This document shows, piece by piece, positions 25,652-34,567 of a DNA stretch of 44,145 nucleotides. Within the stretch, counting starts at the first letter, position 1. Each line of letters opens with the position of its first letter. Source of the stretch: Paraglaciecola arctica BSs20135 (lineage in GTDB: Bacteria > Pseudomonadota > Gammaproteobacteria > Enterobacterales > Alteromonadaceae); NCBI RefSeq assembly GCF_000314995.1, contig NZ_BAEO01000049.1, forward strand, positions 1 to 44,145, written 5' to 3'. The translations under genes were made by a program, and so were the position numbers. The notes below the pieces were generated by a model. It was not told where the DNA came from. It was given only the letters and a program-made list of their open reading frames with translations, and made no database searches.

Positions 25652-26116
25652 TTAAAAAGCAATCTTGTTATGCTTTCCCATATCGCCTGATGACAAAGTT
25701 GCACCACTGGATAATTTGAGCATTCCCACTACGCTTGGATCAACAGACCATATTTCAGCCGTATCGAGTTCAAAACGCATCATTTTCAACTTAGGATCTT
25801 CTCTGCCGCCCTCGTACCAAGCTTCAACTGGGTTAGACCAATAACGAGAAATAACCTCTTGGTCTGTTTCTTCCACTAAATGGCCTGCTATACAAGCAAA
25901 CAGCTGATGATCTTTGCTAGCAAATTGCGCCATGGCTTTTCCACCATCAGCAATTCTGTTGTCTTTGGAGGTGTAAAACCAGAAATATCCATTTGCTTCT
26001 GGTTCCAACTGAGCGCGCATTGGTTCACTGTGCTCAGGCTTATTATTTAAGCTAATCATAAGGTATGGACTTTTGGCTAGGGCTTGCCACATATTTCTCA
26101 CTAATTCGTTTGACAT
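25652..26116 (-). CDS. Pyridoxamine 5'-phosphate oxidase-like flavin-binding family protein
   Basis: The 154-residue split-barrel protein of the general-stress-protein-26 kind resembles PNPOx-type folds: LVRNMWQALAKSPYLMISL, FWFYTSKDNRIAD, an acidic VEETDQEVISRYWSNPVEAWYEGGREDPKLKMMRFELDTAEIW block and a short tail. It may bind FMN or F420, but no catalytic role can be assigned. The ribosome site AGGAG precedes the ATG. It stands alone, with a short palindrome (26158-26170) upstream. Confidence 0.85.
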   Translation of the reverse strand: MSNELVRNMWQALAKSPYLMISLNNKPEHSEPMRAQLEPEANGYFWFYTSKDNRIADGGKAMAQFASKDHQLFACIAGHLVEETDQEVISRYWSNPVEAWYEGGREDPKLKMMRFELDTAEIWSVDPSVVGMLKLSSGATLSSGDMGKHNKIAF

Positions 26117-26157
26117 AATTGACTCCTATTTTAAATGCATATGTATTTAGTCTTACT

Positions 26158-26170
26158 ATTACAGTGTAAT
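26158..26170. promoter_or_regulatory. Short palindrome ATTACAGTGTAAT
   Basis: ATTACA-g-TGTAAT lies 42-54 bp before the pyridoxamine-oxidase-like gene, a possible operator for that minus-strand gene. The remainder of the gap 26171-26500 shows no supported gene. Confidence 0.3.
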
Positions 26171-26502
26171 CTGCAGTATATGCGCCAGCTTTAATGTAAA
26201 CATAAGCAATTGAATTTTATAACTTTAAGTTTATACCTCACAGTTACCATTCTGAAAAATTGTAATAATTTCATTATTGTTTGTAGAAGAGTCACACTGG
26301 AGTTAACTGATTAGTTTAATACGAATATTTTGATAAACTTAGCTCATATTAAAATACGCTTTATTAGATAAGCTTAGAGAACTGGAATAGAATTAATATT
26401 GATTCGTTCATGTATCACACATTGTCTTTTTACTATTAGAGGTGCTTTATGGCAAATCTAGTTGTTATTCCTTATTAATTAATGGCAACTACAAATAACA
26501 AT

Positions 26503-26546
26503 AAAACAGCCCTAACAGGTTCAAGTTGCTTTAGCCGAGCTGTTTT
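26503..26546 (-). terminator. Hairpin downstream of the SDR gene
   Basis: AAAACAGC and GCTGTTTT are 8-bp complementary arms around a 28-base loop that itself has CTAA/TTTAG pairing. On the minus strand it ends in TTTTATTGTT, 46 bp past the SDR stop. Confidence 0.5.
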
Positions 26547-26591
26547 AACAGTAATAATTGGCATTGAATAACTTGCCATAAAACGTTGCTA

Positions 26592-27356
26592 CTAGATAGC
26601 AGTTGAACCGCCATCGACTGGTAAGGTAGCTCCTGTGGTGAAGCCTGCCGCGTCAGAACTCAAATACAATACTGCACTAACAACCTCTTCTACTGTACCT
26701 ACTCGGCCAACGGGATGCATAGAGCCAATCATATGAGCCTTTTTCTCATCACCTGCGATCGCACGTCGATACATATTAGTATCTATTACAGCTGGGCAAA
26801 TAGCATTAACTCTGATGCCCTTTTTGGCATATTCAACAGCTGCTGACTTAGTCAAGCCAACTACCGCATGTTTGCTCGCAGCATAGATACTCATCTTTGG
26901 GGCAGCGCCTAAACCCGCAACTGAGGCAGTATTCACAATCGCCCCACCACCAGTTTTAAGCATACTTTGGATTTCATGTTGCATACACAGCCACACTCCT
27001 TTGACATTGACATCCATGATTTTGTCAAAAACATCCTCACTGCCATCAGCCAACTTGCCTGACTCGATATCAATACCGGCATTATTAAACGCAATATCTA
27101 AGCGACCAAAAGAGTCTTGAATAAAGCTAAAAAGTGCAGTTACTGATCCATTGTTACTCACATCACAGTCTTGGAAAACAGCATTATGACCTTGTGTACA
27201 CAGATCTTGTGCTACTTGTTCGCCACGTTCATCTATGTCCGTCAACACTACCTTGGCACCATGTGCTGCAAAAGCCCGTGCAGCGGCTTCACCGATCCCA
27301 GCGGCAGCTCCTGTTATTAATACAACCTTGTCTAAAAACGCATTTTGAATAACCAT
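26592..27356 (-). CDS. SDR family NAD(P)-dependent oxidoreductase
   Basis: Classical short-chain dehydrogenase of 254 residues. It has the cofactor motif TGAAAGIG near the N-terminus, Asp in VVLTDIDERG (suggesting NAD preference), NNAG at the expected position, catalytic Ser in VNTASVAGLG, the YAASK active-site pair and the C-terminal FTTGATLPVDGG. The substrate is not predictable. It is divergent from a molybdenum-hydroxylase operon, and two inverted repeats lie between them. Related or shared regulation is possible but unproven. Confidence 0.93.
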   Translation of the reverse strand: MVIQNAFLDKVVLITGAAAGIGEAAARAFAAHGAKVVLTDIDERGEQVAQDLCTQGHNAVFQDCDVSNNGSVTALFSFIQDSFGRLDIAFNNAGIDIESGKLADGSEDVFDKIMDVNVKGVWLCMQHEIQSMLKTGGGAIVNTASVAGLGAAPKMSIYAASKHAVVGLTKSAAVEYAKKGIRVNAICPAVIDTNMYRRAIAGDEKKAHMIGSMHPVGRVGTVEEVVSAVLYLSSDAAGFTTGATLPVDGGSTAI

Positions 27357-27480
27357 ATATTTGATCTCGAGTTCATACCAACTCCAAGATTACCAATCCA
27401 TACGCCAAACAAAAAATAGCCTTTCGACATATTGTCCTATCAGTAGAATGAATGGGATGGGTAAATACGTTATAAAGAAG

Positions 27481-27523
27481 CTAACATATTATTGTTAGGC
27501 AGATATTCATCAGGATGAGTATC
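27481..27523. promoter_or_regulatory. Two adjacent inverted repeats between SDR and molybdenum hydroxylase genes
   Basis: CTAACA-tattat-TGTTAG (27481-27498) is followed by GATATTCAT-cagg-ATGAGTATC (27502-27523, 8 of 9 pairs). Both sit in the 240-bp divergent intergenic region, about 75-115 bp before the oxidoreductase start, and could be regulator sites. Confidence 0.4.
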
Positions 27524-27597
27524 AAGCTGGTTTTTTATTGCTACACTGTTAATCACCAAGACGGAGCATATTGCTAAGTCGGACTATGGGCACAACT

Positions 27598-28116
27598 ATG
27601 ATTACATTTACACTTAACGGTAACAAGATGAGTACGGATGCACCTACAGACACACCATTATTATGGGTTATCCGCGACGAATTTGGACTTAAAGGCACCA
27701 AGTTTGGGTGCGGAATTGCCATGTGCGGTGCCTGTACTGTACATTTTAATGGTAGTCCGGTTAGATCGTGTTCTCTGCCAATTAGCGCCCTTGATGGAAG
27801 TGAAATAAGAACGATTGAAGGGCTTGAAAACAAACATCCTTTACAAAAGGCTTGGGTTGAACATCAGGTGCCTCAATGTGGTTACTGCCAATCAGGTCAA
27901 ATCATGCAAGCCTCTGCATTGTTGGCCACTAATGCCAATCCTTCAGATACGGAAATTGTGGAGTACATGAACGGCAACCTCTGTCGCTGTATGTCTTACA
28001 AACGTATCAAAGAAGCTATTAAACAAGTGTCTTCAGCAAGTGCCAGTGTCGTAGAAATTTATGATCCTAAAAGAGAAAGTATTCTAGAAAGCAATAATGA
28101 ACAGGAGGTAGTATAA
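27598..28116 (+). CDS. Molybdenum hydroxylase small subunit, two [2Fe-2S] clusters (IorA-like)
   Basis: Electron-transfer subunit of a xanthine-oxidase-family enzyme. The plant-type ferredoxin cluster is seen as KFGCGIAMCGACTVHFNG...RSC (about residues 38-65) and the second cluster as CGYCQSGQIMQA and GNLCRCMSYKRI (about 100-140), the normal arrangement for this 172-residue subunit. Starts at 27571 (TTG), 27586 (ATG) and 27598 (ATG, MITFTLNG) are possible; the last matches family N-termini. The stop is 1 bp before the large-subunit ATG, with an AGGAGG inside the 3' end serving the next gene. Confidence 0.93.
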   Translation: MITFTLNGNKMSTDAPTDTPLLWVIRDEFGLKGTKFGCGIAMCGACTVHFNGSPVRSCSLPISALDGSEIRTIEGLENKHPLQKAWVEHQVPQCGYCQSGQIMQASALLATNANPSDTEIVEYMNGNLCRCMSYKRIKEAIKQVSSASASVVEIYDPKRESILESNNEQEVV

Positions 28117-28117
28117 G

Positions 28118-30397
28118 ATGACTCGCCTCAATAAAACCGAAAAAATTGAACAAAGCCGTCGTAATTTTTTAATAGGTACAGTAGGCACAGGCTTAGTTAT
28201 GGCCTTTGCGCCTGTGATGACTGCATACTCCTCAGAATCAGCTGCTACCGCACTCAATAAAAAACACTTTAATCCAACAGTTTGGTTTGAAATTGATCAA
28301 ACAGGTTCGATTTTAGTCAACATTTCGCGAGCTGAAATGGGACAACACGTAGGTACTGCCATCGCCCGTATTGTTGCCGATGAATTAGGTGCTGATTGGG
28401 ATAAAGTTTCGATCAAACATGTGGATACCGATCCCAAATGGGGATATATGGTCACTGGCGGTTCATGGTCTGTTTGGCAATCTTACTTACCCATGTCCCA
28501 AGCAGGTGCAGCGGGGCGCACCGTTTTAATTGAAGCCGCAGCAAAATTACTTAAAGTTCAAACAAGTGACTGTAAAGCACAAAATAGTCATGTGATTTGT
28601 GGTGACAAGTCGATTAGCTTCGCCGATATAATTAGTCAGGGCAATATAGATAGAACCTTTAGTGCAGAAGAACTAGCCCTGTTCACACCTAAAGATCCTC
28701 AAACCAGACGACTTGTGTCGAAACCCAGTAACGCTTTGGATATACCTGCAAAAACGACTGGCACAGCAAAATATGGCATTGATGTAGAAATCGAAGGCAT
28801 GGTGTACGCCCGTCCTTTAGTACCCCCAACACGTTATGGTTCAAAGGTACTTAAAGTGAATGATAGCAAAGCAACTAAGGTTAAAGGTTACTTAGGCTAT
28901 GAAATTTTACAGGATCCCAGCAATATCCTACAAGGTTGGGTGTCAGTATTGGCCGATACCTACTACGGCGCAATTCGCGCAGCCGATGCCATAAAAGTGG
29001 AATATCAGGCGGGTGAGACAACCCATGTTAGTGAACAAGATTTAATCAAAGAAGGTGAAAAACTAGTTGCTGACAAAACCTCAGGAGGACGTTTTGTCGA
29101 CCACGGAGATATAGATAAAGCAGCTGCTGAAGCCAAAAAATCTATCGATTCCACTTACAGAACATCTTCTGTTTTGCACTTTGCTTTAGAACCCGTCAAT
29201 GCCGCTGTCGAGTTTAAAGACGGTATTTGCCATGTGCATACAGGTAACCAATGGCAATCGTTATTTTTGCCTGTTGTGGCTAAATCAGTCGGACTCACTG
29301 ACGACAAAGTCATTATTCATCAATATTACCTTGGTGGTGGTTTTGGTAGGCGCTTAGCTGGAGACTACATGATCCCTGCGGCACTGACTGCTAAAGCTAT
29401 AGGTAAACCGGTTAAGCTGGTATTTACCCGCGAAGATGACTCGCGTTTCGACTGTATTCGCTCTCCTTCAGTACAACATTTTGCAGCCTATTGGGATGGC
29501 GACAATGCGTTACAAGGTATTGATCATGCCGCCGCCGCGGGTTGGCCGACTTTGACTATGGCGCCCGGATTTATGCCAGACAGCGTTGATAAAAAAACCA
29601 AAGTCGATACTTTTTCGATTAGTGGGGCCGACCATTGGTACAGCCTCAACAACCATAGAGTTCGAGCCATCAACAATACACTTGCACAAAAAACCTTTGT
29701 ACCAGGTTGGCTACGTGCTGTAGGTCCAGGTTGGATTGCATGGGGTGTAGAGTCTTTTATGGATGAAGTCGCTCATGCTCAAAATACAGATCCTGTTGAT
29801 TTTCGTTTGAAATTGTTAGACGCAAAAGGTAAAAACTCTAGTAAAGCACCCGAGGCTGTAGGTGGTGCAAAACGTCTTGCTCATGTGCTCAAGGAAATAA
29901 AAGTGAAATCTGGTTGGGGTAAAACCTTACCTAAAAATGAGGGTTTAGGCATAGCAATAGCCGCTGGACAAGAACGTAATATGCCCACATGGAGTGCCTG
30001 TGTAGCCCATGTAAGAGTGGCTCCTGAAACGGGCGAAGTGAAAGTGTTAAAGCTTACCAGTGTTATGGACTGTGGCACTGTTGTTCACCCCGATGGCGCA
30101 TTAGCCCAAACAGAAGGTGCCATGCTTTGGGGACTTAGCCTTGCATTACACGAAGGAACAGCAATTAAAGACGGTCAAGTTGCTGATACCAATTTAAACA
30201 GCTATACGCCACTACGCATGGCAGATGTACCTGAATTGGATATCAGTTTTGTAGAAAATACCGAAATACCTACCGGATTAGGTGAGCCAGGTCTAATTGC
30301 AGTTGCACCTGCTATCGGTAACGCAATATTTAATGCTGTTGGCGCCAGAGTACGCGACTTACCTATCACTCCTAAGGCTGTAAAAGCTTTAATATAG
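28118..30397 (+). CDS. Molybdenum hydroxylase large subunit (IorB/aldehyde oxidase-like), Tat-exported
   Basis: The 759-residue molybdopterin-cytosine-dinucleotide subunit is typed as isoquinoline 1-oxidoreductase beta / aldehyde dehydrogenase-like. It starts with a twin-arginine signal (EQSRRNFLIGTVGTGLVMAFAPV), placing the complex in the periplasm. Cofactor motifs YYLGGGFGRRLAGDY and LRAVGPGWIAWG are visible, with the catalytic Glu in TGLGEPGLIAVAPAIGNA near the C-terminus. The substrate is unknown; aldehydes or N-heterocycles are the family range. The small subunit has no signal peptide and would be exported with it. No cytochrome c subunit or maturation gene follows. Confidence 0.93.
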   Translation: MTRLNKTEKIEQSRRNFLIGTVGTGLVMAFAPVMTAYSSESAATALNKKHFNPTVWFEIDQTGSILVNISRAEMGQHVGTAIARIVADELGADWDKVSIKHVDTDPKWGYMVTGGSWSVWQSYLPMSQAGAAGRTVLIEAAAKLLKVQTSDCKAQNSHVICGDKSISFADIISQGNIDRTFSAEELALFTPKDPQTRRLVSKPSNALDIPAKTTGTAKYGIDVEIEGMVYARPLVPPTRYGSKVLKVNDSKATKVKGYLGYEILQDPSNILQGWVSVLADTYYGAIRAADAIKVEYQAGETTHVSEQDLIKEGEKLVADKTSGGRFVDHGDIDKAAAEAKKSIDSTYRTSSVLHFALEPVNAAVEFKDGICHVHTGNQWQSLFLPVVAKSVGLTDDKVIIHQYYLGGGFGRRLAGDYMIPAALTAKAIGKPVKLVFTREDDSRFDCIRSPSVQHFAAYWDGDNALQGIDHAAAAGWPTLTMAPGFMPDSVDKKTKVDTFSISGADHWYSLNNHRVRAINNTLAQKTFVPGWLRAVGPGWIAWGVESFMDEVAHAQNTDPVDFRLKLLDAKGKNSSKAPEAVGGAKRLAHVLKEIKVKSGWGKTLPKNEGLGIAIAAGQERNMPTWSACVAHVRVAPETGEVKVLKLTSVMDCGTVVHPDGALAQTEGAMLWGLSLALHEGTAIKDGQVADTNLNSYTPLRMADVPELDISFVENTEIPTGLGEPGLIAVAPAIGNAIFNAVGARVRDLPITPKAVKALI

Positions 30398-30428
30398 AGT
30401 AAAGCAGCTCCACTAAGAACTGTATTTC

Positions 30429-30466
30429 AAAGCGCCATTTCTTTTATAAGTTATGGCGCTTTTTTT
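30429..30466 (+). terminator. Terminator of the molybdenum hydroxylase operon
   Basis: AAAGCGCCAT and ATGGCGCTTT form a 10-bp perfect stem with a 14-base loop followed by a T-run, 32 bp past the stop. Confidence 0.92.
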
Positions 30467-30567
30467 ATGGATAGTCGTATGAGTCATATATGTTTATATA
30501 AAACGAATCAAAACTCTCAATCTTGCTATGATCTCTGTTTCAAAAATATCAGGAGCTAACTGTAAAA

Positions 30568-30921
30568 ATGACAAGCATTCAACGCCAAGAAACCAAACAA
30601 CGCATGAGTCGAATTGTGATCCACCAAGGTACTATTTACCTGTGTGGCCAAGTTTGTGCAGATGCCACTCAAGACATAGAACACCAAACCCAAACCATGC
30701 TCGACAAGGTTGAACAACTGTTATTGGACGCAGGCAGTGATAAAGAACATATGCTCTCAGCCACTCTGTATATTAAAGACATGCAAGACTTTGCGGCTAT
30801 GAATGCGGTGTGGGATAACTGGGTACCAGAAGGTCATGCTCCAGCTAGAGCTTGCGTTCAAGCATCCATGGCTAGAGCTGAATTATTAGTTGAAATTTCA
30901 GTTGTAGCAGCACAGAAGTAA
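30568..30921 (+). CDS. RidA family protein (YoaB-like paralogue)
   Basis: The 117-residue YjgF/YER057c/UK114 family member is probably a trimer. RidA itself deaminates reactive enamine/imine intermediates. Visible are the core [80 protein letters not shown] and a VEISVVA strand. The Arg in PARACVQ corresponds to the catalytic Arg of RidA. Sequence is closer to E. coli YoaB than to RidA. An AGGAG lies about 11 bases before the ATG, a little far. Confidence 0.9.
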   Translation: MTSIQRQETKQRMSRIVIHQGTIYLCGQVCADATQDIEHQTQTMLDKVEQLLLDAGSDKEHMLSATLYIKDMQDFAAMNAVWDNWVPEGHAPARACVQASMARAELLVEISVVAAQK

Positions 30922-30974
30922 AATTAATTTGAGAAAAACACCAGTAAATTTTTAGCACTTTGCATATGAAACGT

Positions 30975-31004
30975 TGAGGATATTTGCTCACGGATTTATC
31001 CTCA
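30975..31004. terminator. Hairpin between convergent RidA and DUF885 genes
   Basis: TGAGGATA and TATCCTCA are perfect 8-bp arms with a 14-base loop. No T-tract follows on either strand, so termination would be inefficient or factor-assisted. Confidence 0.4.
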
Positions 31005-31062
31005 TCGCATTCATGTTCAACTTCTTTCAACTCAGCGCACTTCGAGTTAGCTCTCTGTTATA

Positions 31063-32958
31063 TTAGTCTTTAGACAAACCAAGAGTTTCTCGCACATCCT
31101 GATCTAACAAAGGCAGTGGCATGCCGCCTTTCGTTAACACTGCATCATGGAACGCTCGAATATCAAAAGCATCACCTAGCTGAGCCTTTGCTTCGCTGCG
31201 TAACGCTAATATCTTTTGCATGCCAATCATGTAGCCCAAAGCTTGACCGGGCATAGCCACATAGCGCTCTATTTCCGAAACCACTTCTGAGCCATTACCG
31301 GATGCATCCGATCCCTTAGTGGCCGCCATATATTCTATCGCTTGCTCACGACTCCAGCCTTTAGCGTGCATGCCAGTATCCACTACCAGACGAACAGCTC
31401 GATGCAACTCATCAAATAATCGACCAATGTCTTCTAGCGGTTTGTCTTTATACATACCCATTTCCCACGCTAGACGCTCAGCATACAGGCCCCACCCTTC
31501 GGCAAATGCATTGGTGTTGGTATTAACGCGATGTAGCAGAGGAAACCCTTTGAGTTCCAAACCAAGTGCCACTTGGAAATGGTGTCCGGGTACGGCTTCA
31601 TGATAAGTAATAGTGGGCAAACCATAGGTAGGTATTAGACTAGTTGAGCGTAAGTTAAGGTAGTAAATCCCCGGCCGAGTGCCGTCTTCTGATGGGCCAT
31701 TGTAATAACCAGCTGCACTGGTTTCTTCTCGAAATGAAGGAACACGTCGCACCTCTACGCTAGCTTTGGGTAGTGTTGCAAAATATTCTGGTGCCACTTT
31801 GTCGAAGGCTGCAATCATATCGCGCACTTCCTGCAGCGTTTGTTGTTTATAGGCTTCTGTATCGGGATAAACTAAGGTTGGATCTTTAGACATAGCGTTT
31901 AAACGTTCTGGCACAGTGCCATTGGTTCGACCAGCGCTAAGCATTAGTAAGTCCATCTCTGCATGGATCCGCGCCACGTTGTCCAAACCGATTTTATGAA
32001 TAACATCTGCGGTCATCTGGGTATCGGTATTTAGTTGTATCATGGCTTTATATAACGCTTCGCCATTAGGTAAACTTGATAATGACGCAGTATGCGGCGC
32101 ATCCGCCAACAGTGATCCCAAAGTATCCGCAAGGGCGGCATAACCTTGATAAGTATGTGAGCTTAATGCTTCTAGCGCTTGCGCTTGAAGTTCTTCAGAA
32201 CCCTCAATTGCATTTTTTTCAACCCGTGTTTTGAATGAGGTAAAAATGGGGTTTGCCTGAGGCTCAACAGCAATCAAGCTACGCAACATAGCTGCGGTTT
32301 TTTTAATAATAAAATCTGGCGGCACCACCCCTTTTTTGGCATCGGCTAACACTCCTTCTTTCAAGCCAGCCAGCATATCCGATGAGGCGATAAGACGCTT
32401 GATGAAGGCTTCAGCCTCATCACGATTGGTTACTGGGTGATCATTTTCCAGCATACTAGTGAATTCAACATGAGGACCATTCATTTGCGCTACAGCATAG
32501 GGCTCAAATACAGGTCCATATTGGGTAAGATAAGGGGTTCCATAATCGACAAGTTGGTCAATCTCCAAGATTTGGCGATAACGGAAAAGCTGCACTTCGA
32601 CCATTTGTTTCTGCTGCTGTGTTAGCGAGCTAGGTATAAGCGCTTCTAGTTGTTTAACGAAAGATTTGACCAGTGCCAATGTCTGTTCACGACCGGCCAG
32701 GCCTGTAAGCCCGAGCCTATCGATGTAGCGTCCACCAGCTATATCTTCAGAAACACCTAACGCACTAGCACTTTGCGGTGATGCCTTTAGCCAACTTCTT
32801 GTAATGTTATTCATTACCTCTTCAAATTTACCCTGCACAAGCGGTTGCTCTTGTGCCTTTGCTTGCTGAGTATTGGATTGTGTTGGCACTCCTTTGTCAG
32901 CTGATCCGCAGGCGTTTAGTACCAAGATAAGAGATGTTACAAAAACAGTTTTTTTCAT
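31063..32958 (-). CDS. DUF885 family lipoprotein, putative metallopeptidase
   Basis: The 631-residue exported protein has a signal peptide with a lipoprotein cysteine (LILVLNACGS). The DUF885 domain follows. The zinc-like motif is YHEAVPGHHFQVALGLEL, followed by FAEGWGLYAERLAWEMG (a downstream Glu ligand region) and YMIGMQKILALRSEAKAQLG near the C-terminus. The HExxxGHH arrangement is the hallmark of this family, regarded as peptidase-like with poorly known substrates. The frame begins at 33003, but ATG 32958 (MKKTVFVTS) has an AAGGAA ribosome site and begins the signal peptide. Monocistronic. Confidence 0.9.
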   Translation of the reverse strand: MKKTVFVTSLILVLNACGSADKGVPTQSNTQQAKAQEQPLVQGKFEEVMNNITRSWLKASPQSASALGVSEDIAGGRYIDRLGLTGLAGREQTLALVKSFVKQLEALIPSSLTQQQKQMVEVQLFRYRQILEIDQLVDYGTPYLTQYGPVFEPYAVAQMNGPHVEFTSMLENDHPVTNRDEAEAFIKRLIASSDMLAGLKEGVLADAKKGVVPPDFIIKKTAAMLRSLIAVEPQANPIFTSFKTRVEKNAIEGSEELQAQALEALSSHTYQGYAALADTLGSLLADAPHTASLSSLPNGEALYKAMIQLNTDTQMTADVIHKIGLDNVARIHAEMDLLMLSAGRTNGTVPERLNAMSKDPTLVYPDTEAYKQQTLQEVRDMIAAFDKVAPEYFATLPKASVEVRRVPSFREETSAAGYYNGPSEDGTRPGIYYLNLRSTSLIPTYGLPTITYHEAVPGHHFQVALGLELKGFPLLHRVNTNTNAFAEGWGLYAERLAWEMGMYKDKPLEDIGRLFDELHRAVRLVVDTGMHAKGWSREQAIEYMAATKGSDASGNGSEVVSEIERYVAMPGQALGYMIGMQKILALRSEAKAQLGDAFDIRAFHDAVLTKGGMPLPLLDQDVRETLGLSKD

Positions 32959-33218
32959 GATAATTCCTTCTATTTTAGGTTCAGTAGCTGTGCCGTTATA
33001 CACAGTCCTTCAGAAAAAACCTTAACCGGTGTAGCCATAATGTTTAAAAATCCACCAACATACTCTACGGCATATCTTGAAAATTTACTTAATATTTAGG
33101 TCGAATCGATATCTTCCAAACTTAAAATATTAATTTATCCTTAAATTTCATAACGTTAAGAACAATTAGAATATTACTCAGCTGTTTTTGTATAAATATT
33201 AAACGAAATACTTGTCAA

Positions 33219-33260
33219 CTGTGCATAGCTGTATATACTGTGCATATCAGATATACACAG
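33219..33260 (+). promoter_or_regulatory. Operator-like repeats before the GntR-ABC operon
   Basis: CTGTGCATAGCT (33219-33230) and the reverse complement of AGATATACACAG (33249-33260) match at 10 of 12 positions. A further CTGTGCATA lies between them (33238-33246), so the site is an inverted repeat with an internal direct repeat, 12 bp before the preferred regulator start. YtrA-type GntR repressors bind such sites at their own operons. The 260 bp before it (32959-33218) shows no gene. Confidence 0.6.
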
Positions 33261-33272
33261 CAACGATATTTA

Positions 33273-33665
33273 ATGACGATTAAATTGTTTCTTTCACAAA
33301 CAGATAGCAGACCTATGTATCAGCAGATCATGGGGCAGATTAAACAAAAGGTAATGGTCGGTGACTGGCAAACAGGATTTCATTTACCGTCTATTAGGGA
33401 AATGGCCTCTGTGACCGGTGTAAGTGTTATTACGGTTAAACGGGCATATTCAGAATTGGAACTTGAGGGCGTAATTGTGACCCAGCAAGGGCGGGGATCT
33501 TTTATCGCCGAGTCTGAAACAGTTCGTGCAGATTTACAGTTATCTGAACTGGATGAAAAGTTAAAACAGGTGGTATTCAGCGCACGCCAACTAGGGTTAA
33601 GCGACGATGAAACCAAAGAACGAATGAATCAAGTGTTATTAAATACCACTGGAAATGAACAATGA
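33273..33665 (+). CDS. GntR family regulator, YtrA subfamily
   Basis: The 130-residue protein has an N-terminal winged helix-turn-helix (MYQQIMGQIKQKVMVGDWQTGFHLPSIREMASVTGVSVITVKRAYSELELEGVIVTQQGRGSFIA). Its C-terminal part is only about 50 residues long and helical, which is the mark of the YtrA subfamily that controls ABC transporter operons. A GTG/ATG at 33240 would add 11 residues but overlaps the operator; the ATG at 33273 is preferred. The stop overlaps the ABC ATPase start by four bases. Confidence 0.9.
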   Translation: MTIKLFLSQTDSRPMYQQIMGQIKQKVMVGDWQTGFHLPSIREMASVTGVSVITVKRAYSELELEGVIVTQQGRGSFIAESETVRADLQLSELDEKLKQVVFSARQLGLSDDETKERMNQVLLNTTGNEQ

Positions 33666-34567
33666 ATGAGTTAGCGATCCAACTACAAAATGTGAATAAA
33701 CATTTTAACTATTTTGACCTTAACAATGTCAATCTCACTTTGCCCAAAGGGCAGATAATGGGATTTGTTGGTGCCAACGGTGCTGGTAAATCAACCACTA
33801 TCAGGATCATCATGGGTTTAATGCAAGCTGATAACGGCACAGCAACGGTTTTAGGGCAAGAAATGCCTAAATTCCAGACTCAGATTAAACATCACGTAGG
33901 TTATAGCTCAGAAGAGATGAAGTTATATGGCGGTAAAAATCTTGGCTGGCATATGGCGTTTATCAAATCGATATACCCTGGTTGGGACGATAACTACGCT
34001 AAAGAACTGTTACAGCGATTTGATCTTAACCTTGAGCAAAAAATTAAACAGTTTTCTAAAGGTCAGCATATCAAAGCACAGTTATTATTGGTGTTAGCAC
34101 GTAAACCAAAACTCTTGGTGTTGGATGAGCCAACAACTGGTCTGGATCCTGTAGCACGCCAAGAAGTGAATAATGAATTAGCCCTTATTTTAAAAGATGA
34201 GGAACGCACCGTATTGTTTTCTTCTCACAATACTGCGGATGTTGAGAAAATATCGGATCAAATTACCTTTATCGATCGCGGAGCAATAATCGATACCAAT
34301 GACAAAGAAACCTTCTTAGAAAACTGGCGACGAATACAGGTCGAATTACCTTCTGATAAGCCCATGGTGCCTATGGGTAATATTGTACAAATTGAGCAAG
34401 ATGGACGCTTGGCCTCGGTGATCAGCAACCATTTCTGCCACTCAATTTTAGAGGCATATCAGCAACAAAATATTAAAGTATTAGCAGTAGAAAATATGAC
34501 TTTAGAAGAAATTTTCTTAGCCAACGTTAATCACCGCAGACAAGCTCAGAATATAGGAGCCAAATAA
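33662..34567 (+). CDS. ABC transporter ATP-binding protein
   Basis: The 301-residue ATPase is of the ABC-2 export type. It has Walker A GANGAGKST, a signature reading FSKGQ rather than LSGGQ, Walker B LLVLDEPTTGLDP and the switch His in FSSHN. A C-terminal extension of about 80 residues follows (ELPSDKPMVPMGNIVQ...ENMTLEEIFLANV), common in YtrB/EcsA-like proteins. It overlaps both neighbours by a few bases, so GntR-ATPase-permease are translated together. The substrate is unknown; such operons often answer to cell-wall antibiotics or peptides. Confidence 0.93.
   Translation: MNELAIQLQNVNKHFNYFDLNNVNLTLPKGQIMGFVGANGAGKSTTIRIIMGLMQADNGTATVLGQEMPKFQTQIKHHVGYSSEEMKLYGGKNLGWHMAFIKSIYPGWDDNYAKELLQRFDLNLEQKIKQFSKGQHIKAQLLLVLARKPKLLVLDEPTTGLDPVARQEVNNELALILKDEERTVLFSSHNTADVEKISDQITFIDRGAIIDTNDKETFLENWRRIQVELPSDKPMVPMGNIVQIEQDGRLASVISNHFCHSILEAYQQQNIKVLAVENMTLEEIFLANVNHRRQAQNIGAK

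Noticed and set aside
26449-26478. A nine-codon ORF (MANLVVIPY) after a GAGG site, followed by a hairpin, looking like a leader peptide.
   Set aside because: No plus-strand gene lies downstream for it to control, and the hairpin fits better as the terminator of the minus-strand SDR gene.
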